Source of the DNA: Chryseobacterium sp. ERMR1:04
Lineage (GTDB): Bacteria; Bacteroidota; Bacteroidia; Flavobacteriales; Weeksellaceae
NCBI RefSeq assembly: GCF_001297705.1
Contig: NZ_LIRF01000005.1
Span: forward strand, 186,001-250,000
Direction: 5' to 3'
DNA length: 64,000 nt
Shown here piece after piece: positions 42,511 to 51,082 of this stretch. The position numbers were made by a program, and so were the translations under genes. The stretch's first letter is position 1; every line of letters starts with the position of its first letter. Under the pieces are notes generated by a model. The model saw nothing but the letters and a program-made list of their open reading frames with translations. It made no database searches and had not been told where the DNA came from.

Positions 42511-44160
42511 ATGTTTGATAAGCAACAACGAAAATTTAAAAGATCCGCACGACTGATTTCCGTATTAACTAAATATGGTTTTAAAGATATGCTGGCAAGA
42601 ATGAACGGTAATAATAAACCGGAAGAAGATGCTGCAAATTCTGATGAAATCATATCAAAAGGAACAGTATATGAAAGAATAAGACTTGTTTTGGAAGAAC
42701 TTGGGCCTACTTTTGTAAAGCTTGGTCAGACATTCAGCAATAGAGAAGATTTGTTGCCGCCAGAATTGATTCAAGAGCTTCAAAAGCTCCAGGATAAGGT
42801 GGATACGGTAGAAATGAATGTGGAAGAAATTCTTGAAAATGAATTTAATATTTCTGTTAAAGATCATTTCCTTGAAGTTCAGAAAAAACCTTTGGCTACG
42901 GCTTCAATCGCACAGGTGTATAAAGCGACTTTGCTAAATGGTGATGAGGTAATCTTAAAAATTAAAAAAGCAGACGTACAAACCGTTATTGAAGATGATA
43001 TTCTTTTAATTAAAGATCTGGAAAAATTAATTTCATCTTATTCTGAGATAGGAGAGAAGCTTAATATGAAACAGGCAATCTCTACTTTTGAAAGATCATT
43101 ATTAGAGGAAGTTTCTTTAATTAATGAAAAAAATAATATTCTACAGTTTTCCCGAAACTTTAAAAATAATAAAGAGACCTATGTTCCGAAAATCTATGAA
43201 GATTTTTGTAATAACAATGTTCTTTGTATGGAGTTTATTGATGGAATAAAAGTAACGGATAAAGCCGGACTTTTAGCCAATAATATTGATCCTGTAAAAA
43301 TTTCGGAAGTTGGTTTGCGGTTATTTGTATCTCAGATTTTAGATTACGGATTTTTCCATGCTGATCCCCATGCCGGGAATATTTTAGTAAAAAAGGATGG
43401 CAAAGTTGTTTTTATTGATTTCGGTGCGGTCGGAAAAATTCAAGCGAATGACAAAGAAATTCTTGAAAATTTAATTGTAAGCTTCGTTGCCAAAAATGCG
43501 CATAAAATCGTAAGATCTCTCAAAAAAATGGCAATTAGCTATGAAATTCCAGATGAAAGAAGATTTGAAAATGATGTAGACGATATCCTTAATTTTGTAC
43601 ACAGTACTTCTTTGAAAGAGATTGATCCACAAGCGATTATTAATAAAATGAAAGATGTCCTAAAAGATAACCGCCTTTATATGCCGGATTATTTTTATCT
43701 TTTATTCAAAGGAATTGGTTTAATAGAAGGGGTTGGGCGTACGATAAATCCAGATCTGGATATTGTTAAAAGTCTTAATCCGTACACAAAAAAAATACTT
43801 ACCAAGAAGATCAATCCAAAGAATATTCTTAAAAACGGAATGGATAAGATGATGAATTTTACCGATAATATCGATGAAATTCCCAAAGAGCTTCGTTCTG
43901 TTCTTCAAAAATTAGATGAAAATAAATTCACGGTTTCAAGTGAAATTAAAAATATTGAAAAGACCAATCAGATCATCAAATCAAGTATTGTTAATTTGAT
44001 TTTAGCCATGATTTTAGGAGCCAATATTATTGCAACAGCGATTGTTTTTGTTTCAGAATCCGGACCAAGAATTGGAGAAATGTCACTGATTGCATTATTG
44101 GGTTTCATTTTTTCTGTACTATTAATGGTAATCATTTTATTGAGAATTACACGAAAATAG
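42511..44160 (+). CDS. ABC1/UbiB-family atypical kinase
   Basis: A 549-residue ABC1 (AarF/UbiB/ADCK) protein. Family marks: the KxGQ motif in PTFVKLGQTFSNREDLLPPE (about residues 65-85), the Ala-rich loop ATASIAQVYKA, the nucleotide-binding Lys in VILKIKK, FHADPHAGNILV (catalytic loop) and FIDFGAVGKI (metal site). Two membrane helices close the protein (about 493-515 and 520-545). Such proteins are ATPases needed for quinone synthesis or lipid handling. Bacteroidota make menaquinone, so a name such as ubiB would be misleading. Confidence 0.92.
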   Translation: MFDKQQRKFKRSARLISVLTKYGFKDMLARMNGNNKPEEDAANSDEIISKGTVYERIRLVLEELGPTFVKLGQTFSNREDLLPPELIQELQKLQDKVDTVEMNVEEILENEFNISVKDHFLEVQKKPLATASIAQVYKATLLNGDEVILKIKKADVQTVIEDDILLIKDLEKLISSYSEIGEKLNMKQAISTFERSLLEEVSLINEKNNILQFSRNFKNNKETYVPKIYEDFCNNNVLCMEFIDGIKVTDKAGLLANNIDPVKISEVGLRLFVSQILDYGFFHADPHAGNILVKKDGKVVFIDFGAVGKIQANDKEILENLIVSFVAKNAHKIVRSLKKMAISYEIPDERRFENDVDDILNFVHSTSLKEIDPQAIINKMKDVLKDNRLYMPDYFYLLFKGIGLIEGVGRTINPDLDIVKSLNPYTKKILTKKINPKNILKNGMDKMMNFTDNIDEIPKELRSVLQKLDENKFTVSSEIKNIEKTNQIIKSSIVNLILAMILGANIIATAIVFVSESGPRIGEMSLIALLGFIFSVLLMVIILLRITRK

Positions 44161-44200
44161 TTTTCACGGGTTACCTATTTAAACACATAAATCTTAACCA

Positions 44201-44243
44201 CAAAAAATAGTAAAAGATAAGAGTTACCTTTTACTATTTTTTG
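44201..44243. terminator. 16-bp perfect hairpin after the UbiB-family gene
   Basis: CAAAAAATAGTAAAAG pairs fully with CTTTTACTATTTTTTG around an 11-base loop. Its A-rich and T-rich flanks would make it a terminator in either direction; it may also be part of a dispersed repeat. Confidence 0.6.
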
Positions 44244-44560
44244 TATGGTGAACACAAAGATAAAAATCAAAAATTTTTTAAAAACTTATATGCTCTTAAT
44301 TGCGGTCTAATGATTAACTTAAAATAAACTAATGTATTAATCTTTTGCCTCTTTTGCGGCTCAATAAAAATTACAGTGAAAAATCCATTAAAACAATGAA
44401 AATACGAATGCTATACCCTTACATTTTGTAGTTGTTGATTTCGACTTGAAGAAGGAAGTGAGTGAAGATGATTAAATGGATGAATTTTTAAGGGTATACT
44501 TTCAACTTCCGACCTTCATTTTACTATTTTTATCCTTAATATATAAATAAATTAATTGCC

Positions 44561-44568
44561 TATCTTTG
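44561..44568 (+). promoter_or_regulatory. TAnnTTTG box four bases before the helicase start codon
   Basis: TATCTTTG followed by CAAA and then ATG. With the normal distance from box to transcription start, the mRNA would be leaderless or nearly so. No good TTG -33 box was found. Confidence 0.4.
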
Positions 44569-44572
44569 CAAA

Positions 44573-45925
44573 ATGGATAAAATAACTTTTGCAGATTTTG
44601 ATTTACCGGTTAGAATTCTAGATGTTTTAGCAGACTTAGAATTGTTTGAACCAACGCCTATTCAGGAAAAGAGTATAGGACCTATACTTTCCGGAAGAGA
44701 TGTAATGGGAATTGCACAAACGGGTACCGGAAAAACATTAGCTTATCTGCTGCCTGTTCTTAAAACTTGGAAATATAACAAAGCTGGAAATCCAACGGTT
44801 GTTGTTTTAGTTCCTACAAGAGAATTAGTAGTTCAGGTAACTGAAATTGTTGAAAAATTAACGGAGAATCTTACTGCAAGAGTAATTGGAATATACGGTG
44901 GAAAAAATATCAATACGCAGAAGCTTTTATTTAATAACGGCTGTGATATTTTAGTAGGAACACCGGGAAGAATTATGGATTTAGCAATTGATAATGCTAT
45001 TTCACTGAAAGAGGTTCAGAAATTGATAATCGATGAATTTGATGAGATGCTTAATTTAGGTTTCAGACCACAGTTAACGCATATTTTCGAAATGATGAGA
45101 GACAAGAGACAAAATATATTGTTCTCTGCAACGATGACAGATGCTGTGGATGAAATGTTGGATCAGTATTTCTCAGGTCCGATAGAAATTTCATTAGCGA
45201 AATCTGGAACACCTCTTGCAAAAATTAAACAAACTGCTTATAAAGTTGAAAACTTCAATACGAAGATCAACTTGCTTGAACATTTATTGAAAACAGATGA
45301 AGACATGTCTAAGGTCTTAATCTTCGCAAATAATAAAAAGCACTCAGATTTATTGTTTACTAAAATGAACGAGCTTTTCCCAGACGAGTTTGATGTGATT
45401 CACTCTAATAAATCTCAAAACTATAGATTAAAAGCTATGAAAAGTTTTGAAAATGAGGAAATCAGAGGTTTGATCACCACAGACGTTATGGCGAGAGGAT
45501 TGGATATCTCAAATATTACGCACGTCATTAACTTTGAAATTTCTGAGGTTCCAGAACAGTATATTCACAGAATCGGTAGAACGGGTAGAGCAGACAAAGA
45601 TGGTAAAGCTGTTTCTTTTGTTTCTAAAAAAGAAGAGCGTCCTGTATTAGACATCGAATTATTGATGGATAAAGAATTGAAATTTGTTGATTTCCCTGAA
45701 GGTGTTAAAATTAATCCTAAAAAGATTGCTTCAGAAGAAGATCTTATTGTCATGAAAAATCCTGCGCAGGCAAAACTGTATGAAGGAGGAGGAGCTTTCC
45801 ATGAGAAAAAAGATAAGAACAAAAAAGAAAACTGGGGCGGACCATCAAAAAGAAAAGAACCTAAAAAATTTGGAGCCAACAGAGCGCAACAAAAAGCAAT
45901 CTCGAAGTCTAAAAGAAAGAAATAA
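44573..45925 (+). CDS. DEAD/DEAH-box ATP-dependent RNA helicase
   Basis: A 450-residue RNA helicase for ribosome or RNA remodelling. Motifs in order: Q motif (FEPTPIQEKSI), I (AQTGTGKT), Ia (PTRELVVQ), TPGRIMDL, II, III (SAT in LFSATMT), IV (VLIFANNKKHS), V (TTDVMARGLDIS) and VI (HRIGRTGR). Motif II reads DEFD instead of DEAD. The C-terminal ~55 residues are very Lys-rich (KKDKNKKENWGG, SKRKK), probably RNA-binding. It ends at a bidirectional terminator. Confidence 0.95.
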   Translation: MDKITFADFDLPVRILDVLADLELFEPTPIQEKSIGPILSGRDVMGIAQTGTGKTLAYLLPVLKTWKYNKAGNPTVVVLVPTRELVVQVTEIVEKLTENLTARVIGIYGGKNINTQKLLFNNGCDILVGTPGRIMDLAIDNAISLKEVQKLIIDEFDEMLNLGFRPQLTHIFEMMRDKRQNILFSATMTDAVDEMLDQYFSGPIEISLAKSGTPLAKIKQTAYKVENFNTKINLLEHLLKTDEDMSKVLIFANNKKHSDLLFTKMNELFPDEFDVIHSNKSQNYRLKAMKSFENEEIRGLITTDVMARGLDISNITHVINFEISEVPEQYIHRIGRTGRADKDGKAVSFVSKKEERPVLDIELLMDKELKFVDFPEGVKINPKKIASEEDLIVMKNPAQAKLYEGGGAFHEKKDKNKKENWGGPSKRKEPKKFGANRAQQKAISKSKRKK

Positions 45926-45929
45926 AAGA

Positions 45930-45957
45930 AAAAGCTCCCAATTTGGGAGCTTTTGTT
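45930..45957. terminator. Bidirectional terminator between convergent genes
   Basis: An 11-bp perfect stem AAAAGCTCCCA/TGGGAGCTTTT with a 3-base loop; T-rich on both strands. Confidence 0.85.
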
Positions 45958-45975
45958 ATTTAGTAAGAGAAAATT

Positions 45976-46446
45976 TTAATTCTCATCATCTTCATCTAAG
46001 AAATTGAGTTCATCATCTCGTTGAATATAATCTGGGGAAATCCCTGGAGGATTAAATAAACCCCAATCATCAACGATATAATGCTTTGGATTAAATCCGG
46101 CTACCCAATCTATAAATAAAAGCCGAAAGTCTTCTACTAAAGTTCTGATGATTTTGTAATATTTAGCATCAGAAAACCCAAACATTTCGAGGGAATTACC
46201 ACTTACCATAATATCTCTGGCAGCTTTTCTGATAATTGCAGCATTTTCCATTTTTAGATCATACAATTTTACAGCCTCTGCACCACAAATTTTTGCTTGA
46301 ATAACCATAATATCTTCAAGCAGGTTTGATTTAAGACTTTGTAAATAATCATTTTCTTCGGGAAATAGGTCTGTAATAATTCTTAATGTTTTATCTATTT
46401 CCTTTGCTTTTTTATAAATAGCTAGATGATTTGTATGTTCGTTCAT
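45976..46446 (-). CDS. Unknown helical protein
   Basis: A 156-residue soluble protein, mostly helical by composition (HLAIYKKAKEIDKTLRIITD, NYLQSLKSNLLEDIMVIQ-like segments) and ending in an acidic tail DELNFLDEDDEN. No family is recognised. It lies 3 bases downstream of the SGNH hydrolase stop and is probably co-transcribed with it. Confidence 0.65.
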   Translation of the reverse strand: MNEHTNHLAIYKKAKEIDKTLRIITDLFPEENDYLQSLKSNLLEDIMVIQAKICGAEAVKLYDLKMENAAIIRKAARDIMVSGNSLEMFGFSDAKYYKIIRTLVEDFRLLFIDWVAGFNPKHYIVDDWGLFNPPGISPDYIQRDDELNFLDEDDEN

Positions 46447-46449
46447 GGG

Positions 46450-47106
46450 TTATTTCATATAAGGATTCATCACCTTCGCCCAGATCTGATATCCTTCCGG
46501 AGTTATATGCAGCATATCTTCCACAAAAAGATCTTTTCTTACTTTTCCGGAAGCATCTTCCATTGCTTTGGTGATATCAATGAATTCTGCATTCTTTTCT
46601 TTCTTCATGAAAGCCGCGATTTGTTGATTCGTTTCTTTCATTTGAGGCCAAAGATTTTCTCTACTTGGCGAGTATTTTATTGAAATATAATCAACCTCAA
46701 TATTAGGAAACTTCTCACGGATTTTTTTGTAGAACGTTTTGTATCGGTTGACAACCTCTTTTACTTTTAATTGAGGATTGTCTGCAAAATCATTGTCACC
46801 GCAATAGATGATAATCTGCTTGGGTTGATAAGGAGCAAGAAGATCTTGAGCATAGTAATTAAGATCTGTTAATTTAGAGCCTCCAAAACCTCTGTTAATA
46901 ATTGTTTTACTCGGGAAATACTCGGCAACATCGGTCCATTTTGTGAAAGACGAGCTTCCTACTAAAAGGATAGCATCTTTGGGAGGTGCATTTTCCTGAT
47001 CTAGTTTTTTGAAATTTTGAATGTCTTGCCAGAACATCGGCTTTTTTTCTTGCGAAAAGAAAAAGGCAAAGGCCAGCAATAGAAATGCTGATAACATCTT
47101 CTTCAT
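46450..47106 (-). CDS. Exported SGNH/GDSL-type hydrolase
   Basis: A 218-residue esterase-like protein with signal peptide MKKMLSAFLLLAFAFFFSQ. SGNH blocks are visible: LLVGSSSFTKW (nucleophile Ser), NRGFGGSKL (Gly), IYCGDNDFADNP (Asn) and DMLHITPEGYQIW (Asp and His). It probably removes acyl or acetyl groups from a carbohydrate or lipid in the periplasm; the substrate is unknown. Confidence 0.9.
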   Translation of the reverse strand: MKKMLSAFLLLAFAFFFSQEKKPMFWQDIQNFKKLDQENAPPKDAILLVGSSSFTKWTDVAEYFPSKTIINRGFGGSKLTDLNYYAQDLLAPYQPKQIIIYCGDNDFADNPQLKVKEVVNRYKTFYKKIREKFPNIEVDYISIKYSPSRENLWPQMKETNQQIAAFMKKEKNAEFIDITKAMEDASGKVRKDLFVEDMLHITPEGYQIWAKVMNPYMK

Positions 47107-47143
47107 TTTTAAATAATTTTTAGTTAATTAAATTTCTTTTTCA

Positions 47144-47172
47144 TAAAAAACTCCCGACAGAATCGAGAGTTT
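47144..47172 (-). terminator. Terminator after the lipocalin-like gene
   Basis: On the minus strand AAACTCTCGA pairs with TCGGGAGTTT (one U-G) and T6 follows. It separates the lipocalin-like gene from the SGNH hydrolase gene. Confidence 0.75.
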
Positions 47173-47177
47173 GTATT

Positions 47178-47648
47178 TTATCTTTTATAAGTAATGTATG
47201 ATAAATCCTTTACACCATCCCCGTTATAATCTATGGTACTCGGAACTTCCAGTAGTTTCAATTCTGAGCTGGAAAGAACGATTACTCTGTAGCTTATTTT
47301 AGTATTGTCATCGTAGGTTACTACCATGTCTTTGGTGTCTGCATCATAAGTAAATTTACCATCATGTTTAGACGTGATTTGACAATCAGCTCCCACACCT
47401 CCATATTCAGTGTAAGATGTGAAAAAATCTGTTCTAAAAAGAGTAGTATTTTTTACTTCACACCCTGAAGGAGTATCACTATAAAGTACCGTTTTATTGT
47501 CTTTTCCAGAAATGATTTCTGATTTACTGTTTTTCCATTCTCCTCTTAGAGTGTCTAGGTCATATCCCAGAACATCATCATCATCTTTACAAGAAGAAAG
47601 TGCTAAAGCAGAAAAGGCAAATAAAAGTAGTTGTTTTTTCATTTTCAC
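47178..47648 (-). CDS. Lipocalin-like lipoprotein
   Basis: A 156-residue lipoprotein: MKKQLLLFAFSALALSSC with an acidic KDDDDV after the Cys. The domain has the lipocalin-like pattern LRGEWKNSKSEII near the start and alternating strands (GKFTYDADTKDMVVTYDD, SYRVIVLSSSELKLLE). The family is common as small surface lipoproteins in this phylum; the ligand is unknown. An upstream in-frame codon pair (MK-MKK) makes the exact start ambiguous by two residues. Confidence 0.8.
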   Translation of the reverse strand: MKMKKQLLLFAFSALALSSCKDDDDVLGYDLDTLRGEWKNSKSEIISGKDNKTVLYSDTPSGCEVKNTTLFRTDFFTSYTEYGGVGADCQITSKHDGKFTYDADTKDMVVTYDDNTKISYRVIVLSSSELKLLEVPSTIDYNGDGVKDLSYITYKR

Positions 47649-47870
47649 AAATTTAAGAATATGCTAAAATATAAATAAATTTGAAATATTTGTAATGAAA
47701 TTAAGCTTTTTTAAACGAATGTTTGTAAAAAATATAATTTGAGGGAAGGATTTAGGGCTTAGGTTTTAGAAATTATTTTTTTTAAATGAAATTAATCGTA
47801 AAATTTTCATTTAAAATGATTCCCAATATTAAAACCTAACCCCTAATTCCTATTATCTAATCCCTTGATT

Positions 47871-49034
47871 TTAATAACTCATTTCTACAATCTTGTAGGC
47901 ATCCTGAGGAGTCAGTTTTTTATGCTCGCCCAGGCCAACCCATTTTCTTTCTGTAAAAGCTTTTTCCACTCTTTCGGCAGTTCCTTTATAGTCTTCTGTA
48001 TATTCTGAAAGTTTGGTTTTAATATCCAGGCTATGGAAAAACTCTTCCATTTTTTTAATTCCTAATTCAGCTTTTTCTTCAAGAGTTCCTTCTGTGATTC
48101 CCCAAACTCTTTCCGCATATTGCGCTAATTTTCCTTTTTTAGAGTCAAAATTATAACGGTAATGAGATGGTGCAATCACGGCTAATGTTCTTGCGTGGTC
48201 AATTCCGTAATAGGCTGTTAATTCGTGTCCCATAGCATGAACTGCCCAGTCTGTAATTACTCCTTTCTGAATTAAACCGTTCAATGCCATTGTGCAGCAC
48301 CACATAAAGTTTCCTGCTGCATCATAATCGAAATGGTCTGCTAAAACTTTAGGAGCAGTTTCCTGTAAACTGATCAGGATGCTTTCTGCAATTCTTTCCT
48401 GTAGATCAGCAGAAGACGGAGCTGTCATGTATTGTTCTAAAACGTGAGTGTAAGCATCTGTTAATCCGTTAACGATTTGTCTTTTTGGAATAGATCTTAC
48501 CACTTCCGGATCTAAAACAGAGAATTCAGGGAAAAGTCCGGGACCACCTGATGATAATTTTTCATTCGTTTCTCTTCTTGAGATCACGTATCCTGAATTC
48601 ATTTCAGAACCTGTTGCAGGCAATGTTAAGATAGAACCGAAAGGCATTCCTTCTCCTTCAAAAGTTCTAACAGGTTTTGTTAAAATTTCCCAAGGCTCTC
48701 CTTCATAATTGGCAGCAGCCGAAAGGAATTTTGTTCCATCAATCACAGAACCTCCACCAACAGCTAAAAGATAAGTAATGTTTTTTTCTTTAATTACTTT
48801 TAAAGCTTCTACTAAAACTTCATATTCAGGATTGGCAGGAACTCCACCGAATTCATGTACATCATGAGCTTTTAAAGCTTCTTTTACTTGGTCGTAAACA
48901 CCATTGCTTTTGATGCTTCCGCCACCGTAGATCATTAATATTTTAGCATCTTGAGGAATTTCTCTTGAGATTTTAGCGATCTCACCTTTCCCGAAAAGTA
49001 TTTTTGTTGGATTCTTAAATTCGAAATTAAGCAT
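47871..49034 (-). CDS. Iron-containing (YqhD/BdhA-type) NADPH-dependent alcohol dehydrogenase
   Basis: Reduces aldehydes such as butanal to alcohols. The 387-residue product starts MLNFEFKNPTKILFGKGEI, the usual start for this group. GGGSVIDGTKFLSAA (about residues 93-107) binds NADP, and the metal ligands are in NGLTDAYTHVLEQY (Asp, His) and HAMGHELTAYYGIDHARTL (two His). A longer in-frame start exists 12 codons upstream but adds a basic peptide not seen in the family. Single-gene unit. Confidence 0.95.
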   Translation of the reverse strand: MLNFEFKNPTKILFGKGEIAKISREIPQDAKILMIYGGGSIKSNGVYDQVKEALKAHDVHEFGGVPANPEYEVLVEALKVIKEKNITYLLAVGGGSVIDGTKFLSAAANYEGEPWEILTKPVRTFEGEGMPFGSILTLPATGSEMNSGYVISRRETNEKLSSGGPGLFPEFSVLDPEVVRSIPKRQIVNGLTDAYTHVLEQYMTAPSSADLQERIAESILISLQETAPKVLADHFDYDAAGNFMWCCTMALNGLIQKGVITDWAVHAMGHELTAYYGIDHARTLAVIAPSHYRYNFDSKKGKLAQYAERVWGITEGTLEEKAELGIKKMEEFFHSLDIKTKLSEYTEDYKGTAERVEKAFTERKWVGLGEHKKLTPQDAYKIVEMSY

Positions 49035-49707
49035 TGTTCTTAAATTTTTTTGTAGATCAAATTTACGCAATGCAAAGTGAAAACAGAGTTAAGAAAGGTT
49101 TAAAATTCGTATGATTGTGTTTAATTAAAACTATTGAAATTTGATGTATTTATTAATATCATGTAATCAATAACATGCGCACTGTCATTCAGAACGGAGC
49201 AAAGCGAAGTGAAGAATCTCAACTTAATATTCTTAATTACTTCATCCAAGCTTAGAATCTGTTTAAATTTCTAAATTTTATTTTTTGTATACGCTTCAAA
49301 TCTTTATCTAAATCATATTCATTAATGATTTTTTGATTAAAAAAGATAATATACTGATGACGTGTTTCTCTAACGCAAAGCTTTAGCTTCATTATGCCTA
49401 TTTTCAGGGAGCAAAGGATAGAATCAACAAAGTTGATTCGTTGAAGCGTATGGATATGCCTACAGCTTCATCAGCGACGAAGTCGCATCACTTTGCCCAC
49501 TTAAAATAAAGCAAAATTATTCATCAACTTTGCGTTAATGTTTTTAATCAAAAAATAATTTCAAACATGACCTATTGAGTTTTGTTGGTTAAAGTATTTG
49601 GTAGTTAGGTGTATAGAGATTTCTGAGTGGAATTTAGAGAGGCTCTAATGGTTAAAATTAAAACATATTAGATTCTTCCTTCGTCAGAATGACAAACGCA
49701 GTCTAAA
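49035..49707. other. Gene-free region with repeat ends
   Basis: About 670 bases without a convincing gene. A TGTCATTCAGAACGGAGC-type end at about 49182 and an inverted AGAATGACAAAC end at 49687-49698 face each other, as if one element 500 bases long had formed or been interrupted. TTTTTTGATTAAAAA near 49327 and its inverse near 49542 form another inverted pair. Confidence 0.4.
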
Positions 49708-50289
49708 TTAGTAAACGCCATTACTTTTCGCTTCCAATTTCCCTGTTTTTCTATTAACCTTCACTAAAAACGATTCTTTTTGAGTAGCATTTTTCTGTTT
49801 TGAAATATACATCGAAATATATTGGTCATCCGTTTTATAAGAGCCACCTAATGGATTTGTGGAGTCAAATGTAAAACCATACGTTTTGGCAATGAGAAGG
49901 GCTTCCGGTAAGTTGTCGACAGATCCTATGAAATCTCTTAATTGTTGTTCATTATTAAAATATTCAGTCCTGTTGTTTTTACAGGCTAAAATATAGGAGA
50001 AACAATCACTCGTTGTACATTGCTGAAAGAAACCTTTTTCCGGAACAGGATCGTTGAGTGTCATAAAGTCGGGCATCTGACTTTCGTAGATGATCGATTT
50101 ATCAGGATCAAGATCTTCGATATTGCGAAGAACGGACCAGTATTGATATTTTTTATCGGGCTTGATAAAAGGGTAGAGAAGATCTGTATTGTCTAATATT
50201 TCGGGGATTTTTTTGTAATCCGCAGAAACTGTTTTTTGCGAGAATAATAAACCTGGTAGTAAAAAAGAAATGATTAAAATAATTTTCAT
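49708..50289 (-). CDS. Exported unknown protein
   Basis: A 193-residue protein with signal peptide MKIILIISFLLPGLLFSQ. The mature part contains two nearby Cys (QQCTTSDCFSYILACKNN), possibly a disulfide, and a C-terminal beta segment (ESFLVKVNRKTGKLEAKSNG). No family recognised. It follows a lipoprotein gene on the same strand by about 60 bases. Confidence 0.65.
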   Translation of the reverse strand: MKIILIISFLLPGLLFSQKTVSADYKKIPEILDNTDLLYPFIKPDKKYQYWSVLRNIEDLDPDKSIIYESQMPDFMTLNDPVPEKGFFQQCTTSDCFSYILACKNNRTEYFNNEQQLRDFIGSVDNLPEALLIAKTYGFTFDSTNPLGGSYKTDDQYISMYISKQKNATQKESFLVKVNRKTGKLEAKSNGVY

Positions 50290-50352
50290 AATTATTATTT
50301 TATGGAATGAGATATTACGCCTGATAAGGCCCTTTTTTAATACGAGCTATTT

Positions 50353-50757
50353 TTATTCCAACACAATTTTATAGTATCCTTTTTCATCTTTTACATCAAT
50401 ACCAATTCCTTTAAATGTTAATTTATTAATCTGGTAACCATCACAACCTCCTTTGAATTCAGAGGATTGAATTGAAAAATTGAAATTTTTAACATTAGAA
50501 TAGAAAATATAATTTTTTGTACCATTATAAGCACCCACATTTTCTAAAATGACCTTGTCGTCTGATGTTTTGGTAAGTTGTATACCCGCTTGATTTTCTT
50601 CACTCACTGAAAAATTACTAAGCGTTCCGTTCGTGATCAGATTTTCATCATTGGCATTAACGAATTCAAAAGCGATCGTTTGAGGAGCGTTATAGCAATC
50701 GTCCCCACAGGCTGTAAAAACAAAAGCTACAAAAAGGAATAGAATTATCTTTTTCAT
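50353..50757 (-). CDS. Small lipoprotein, unknown function
   Basis: A 134-residue lipoprotein: MKKIILFLFVAFVFTACGDD. The mature part is beta-rich with two more Cys (CYNAP and GGCDGYQ) that could pair. The pattern TIAFEFVNANDENLI resembles small surface lipoproteins of unknown role that are common in this phylum. Probably transcribed with the exported protein downstream. Confidence 0.7.
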   Translation of the reverse strand: MKKIILFLFVAFVFTACGDDCYNAPQTIAFEFVNANDENLITNGTLSNFSVSEENQAGIQLTKTSDDKVILENVGAYNGTKNYIFYSNVKNFNFSIQSSEFKGGCDGYQINKLTFKGIGIDVKDEKGYYKIVLE

Positions 50758-51082
50758 GAGATGCTGATTAATTTTGAAGAAAGGTAAAATTAATCATTAA
50801 TGTGTTGTATTCAAAATTATTATAAATTTAAGTTATTTGTGCAATCGATGTATAAATATTATACTTACAGGTAAGTTATATGTCATTTTTGTATGAAAGA
50901 TCTTTTTTGTAGTGATCATCACAAGAAATGAAAACAAATGATAAGAAAAAAAGTATTGTTATTTTATATATTTAATTAAAATTATAATTACAAATTTAAT
51001 TGATGATTTAAAAAAAATATTTAATCGAAATTAAAACAATAAGATAATTATAAATTAAACCAAAATCCATTACATTTGTTAT
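50758..51082. other. AT-rich divergent intergenic region before ppc
   Basis: 325 bases with no gene. TACATTTG at 51071-51078 is a -7-type box just 4 bases before the ppc ATG, again hinting at a leaderless or near-leaderless mRNA; no correctly spaced TTG is visible. Confidence 0.4.

Larger units (their letters stand above)
44161..44572. other. Intergenic region with a long hairpin and a helicase promoter
   Basis: No gene. It holds a 16-bp perfect hairpin (separate entry), a TTTTGCCTCTTTTGCGGCTC phrase near 44344-44363 that resembles the decayed far end of the MITE-like repeat at 23283-23479, and a TATCTTTG box directly before the helicase ATG. Confidence 0.5.

Noticed and set aside
49035..49707. 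Possible small genes or one interrupted mobile element
   Set aside because: No ORF with a plausible start, signal or domain; the facing repeat ends are suggestive but not enough to call an element.
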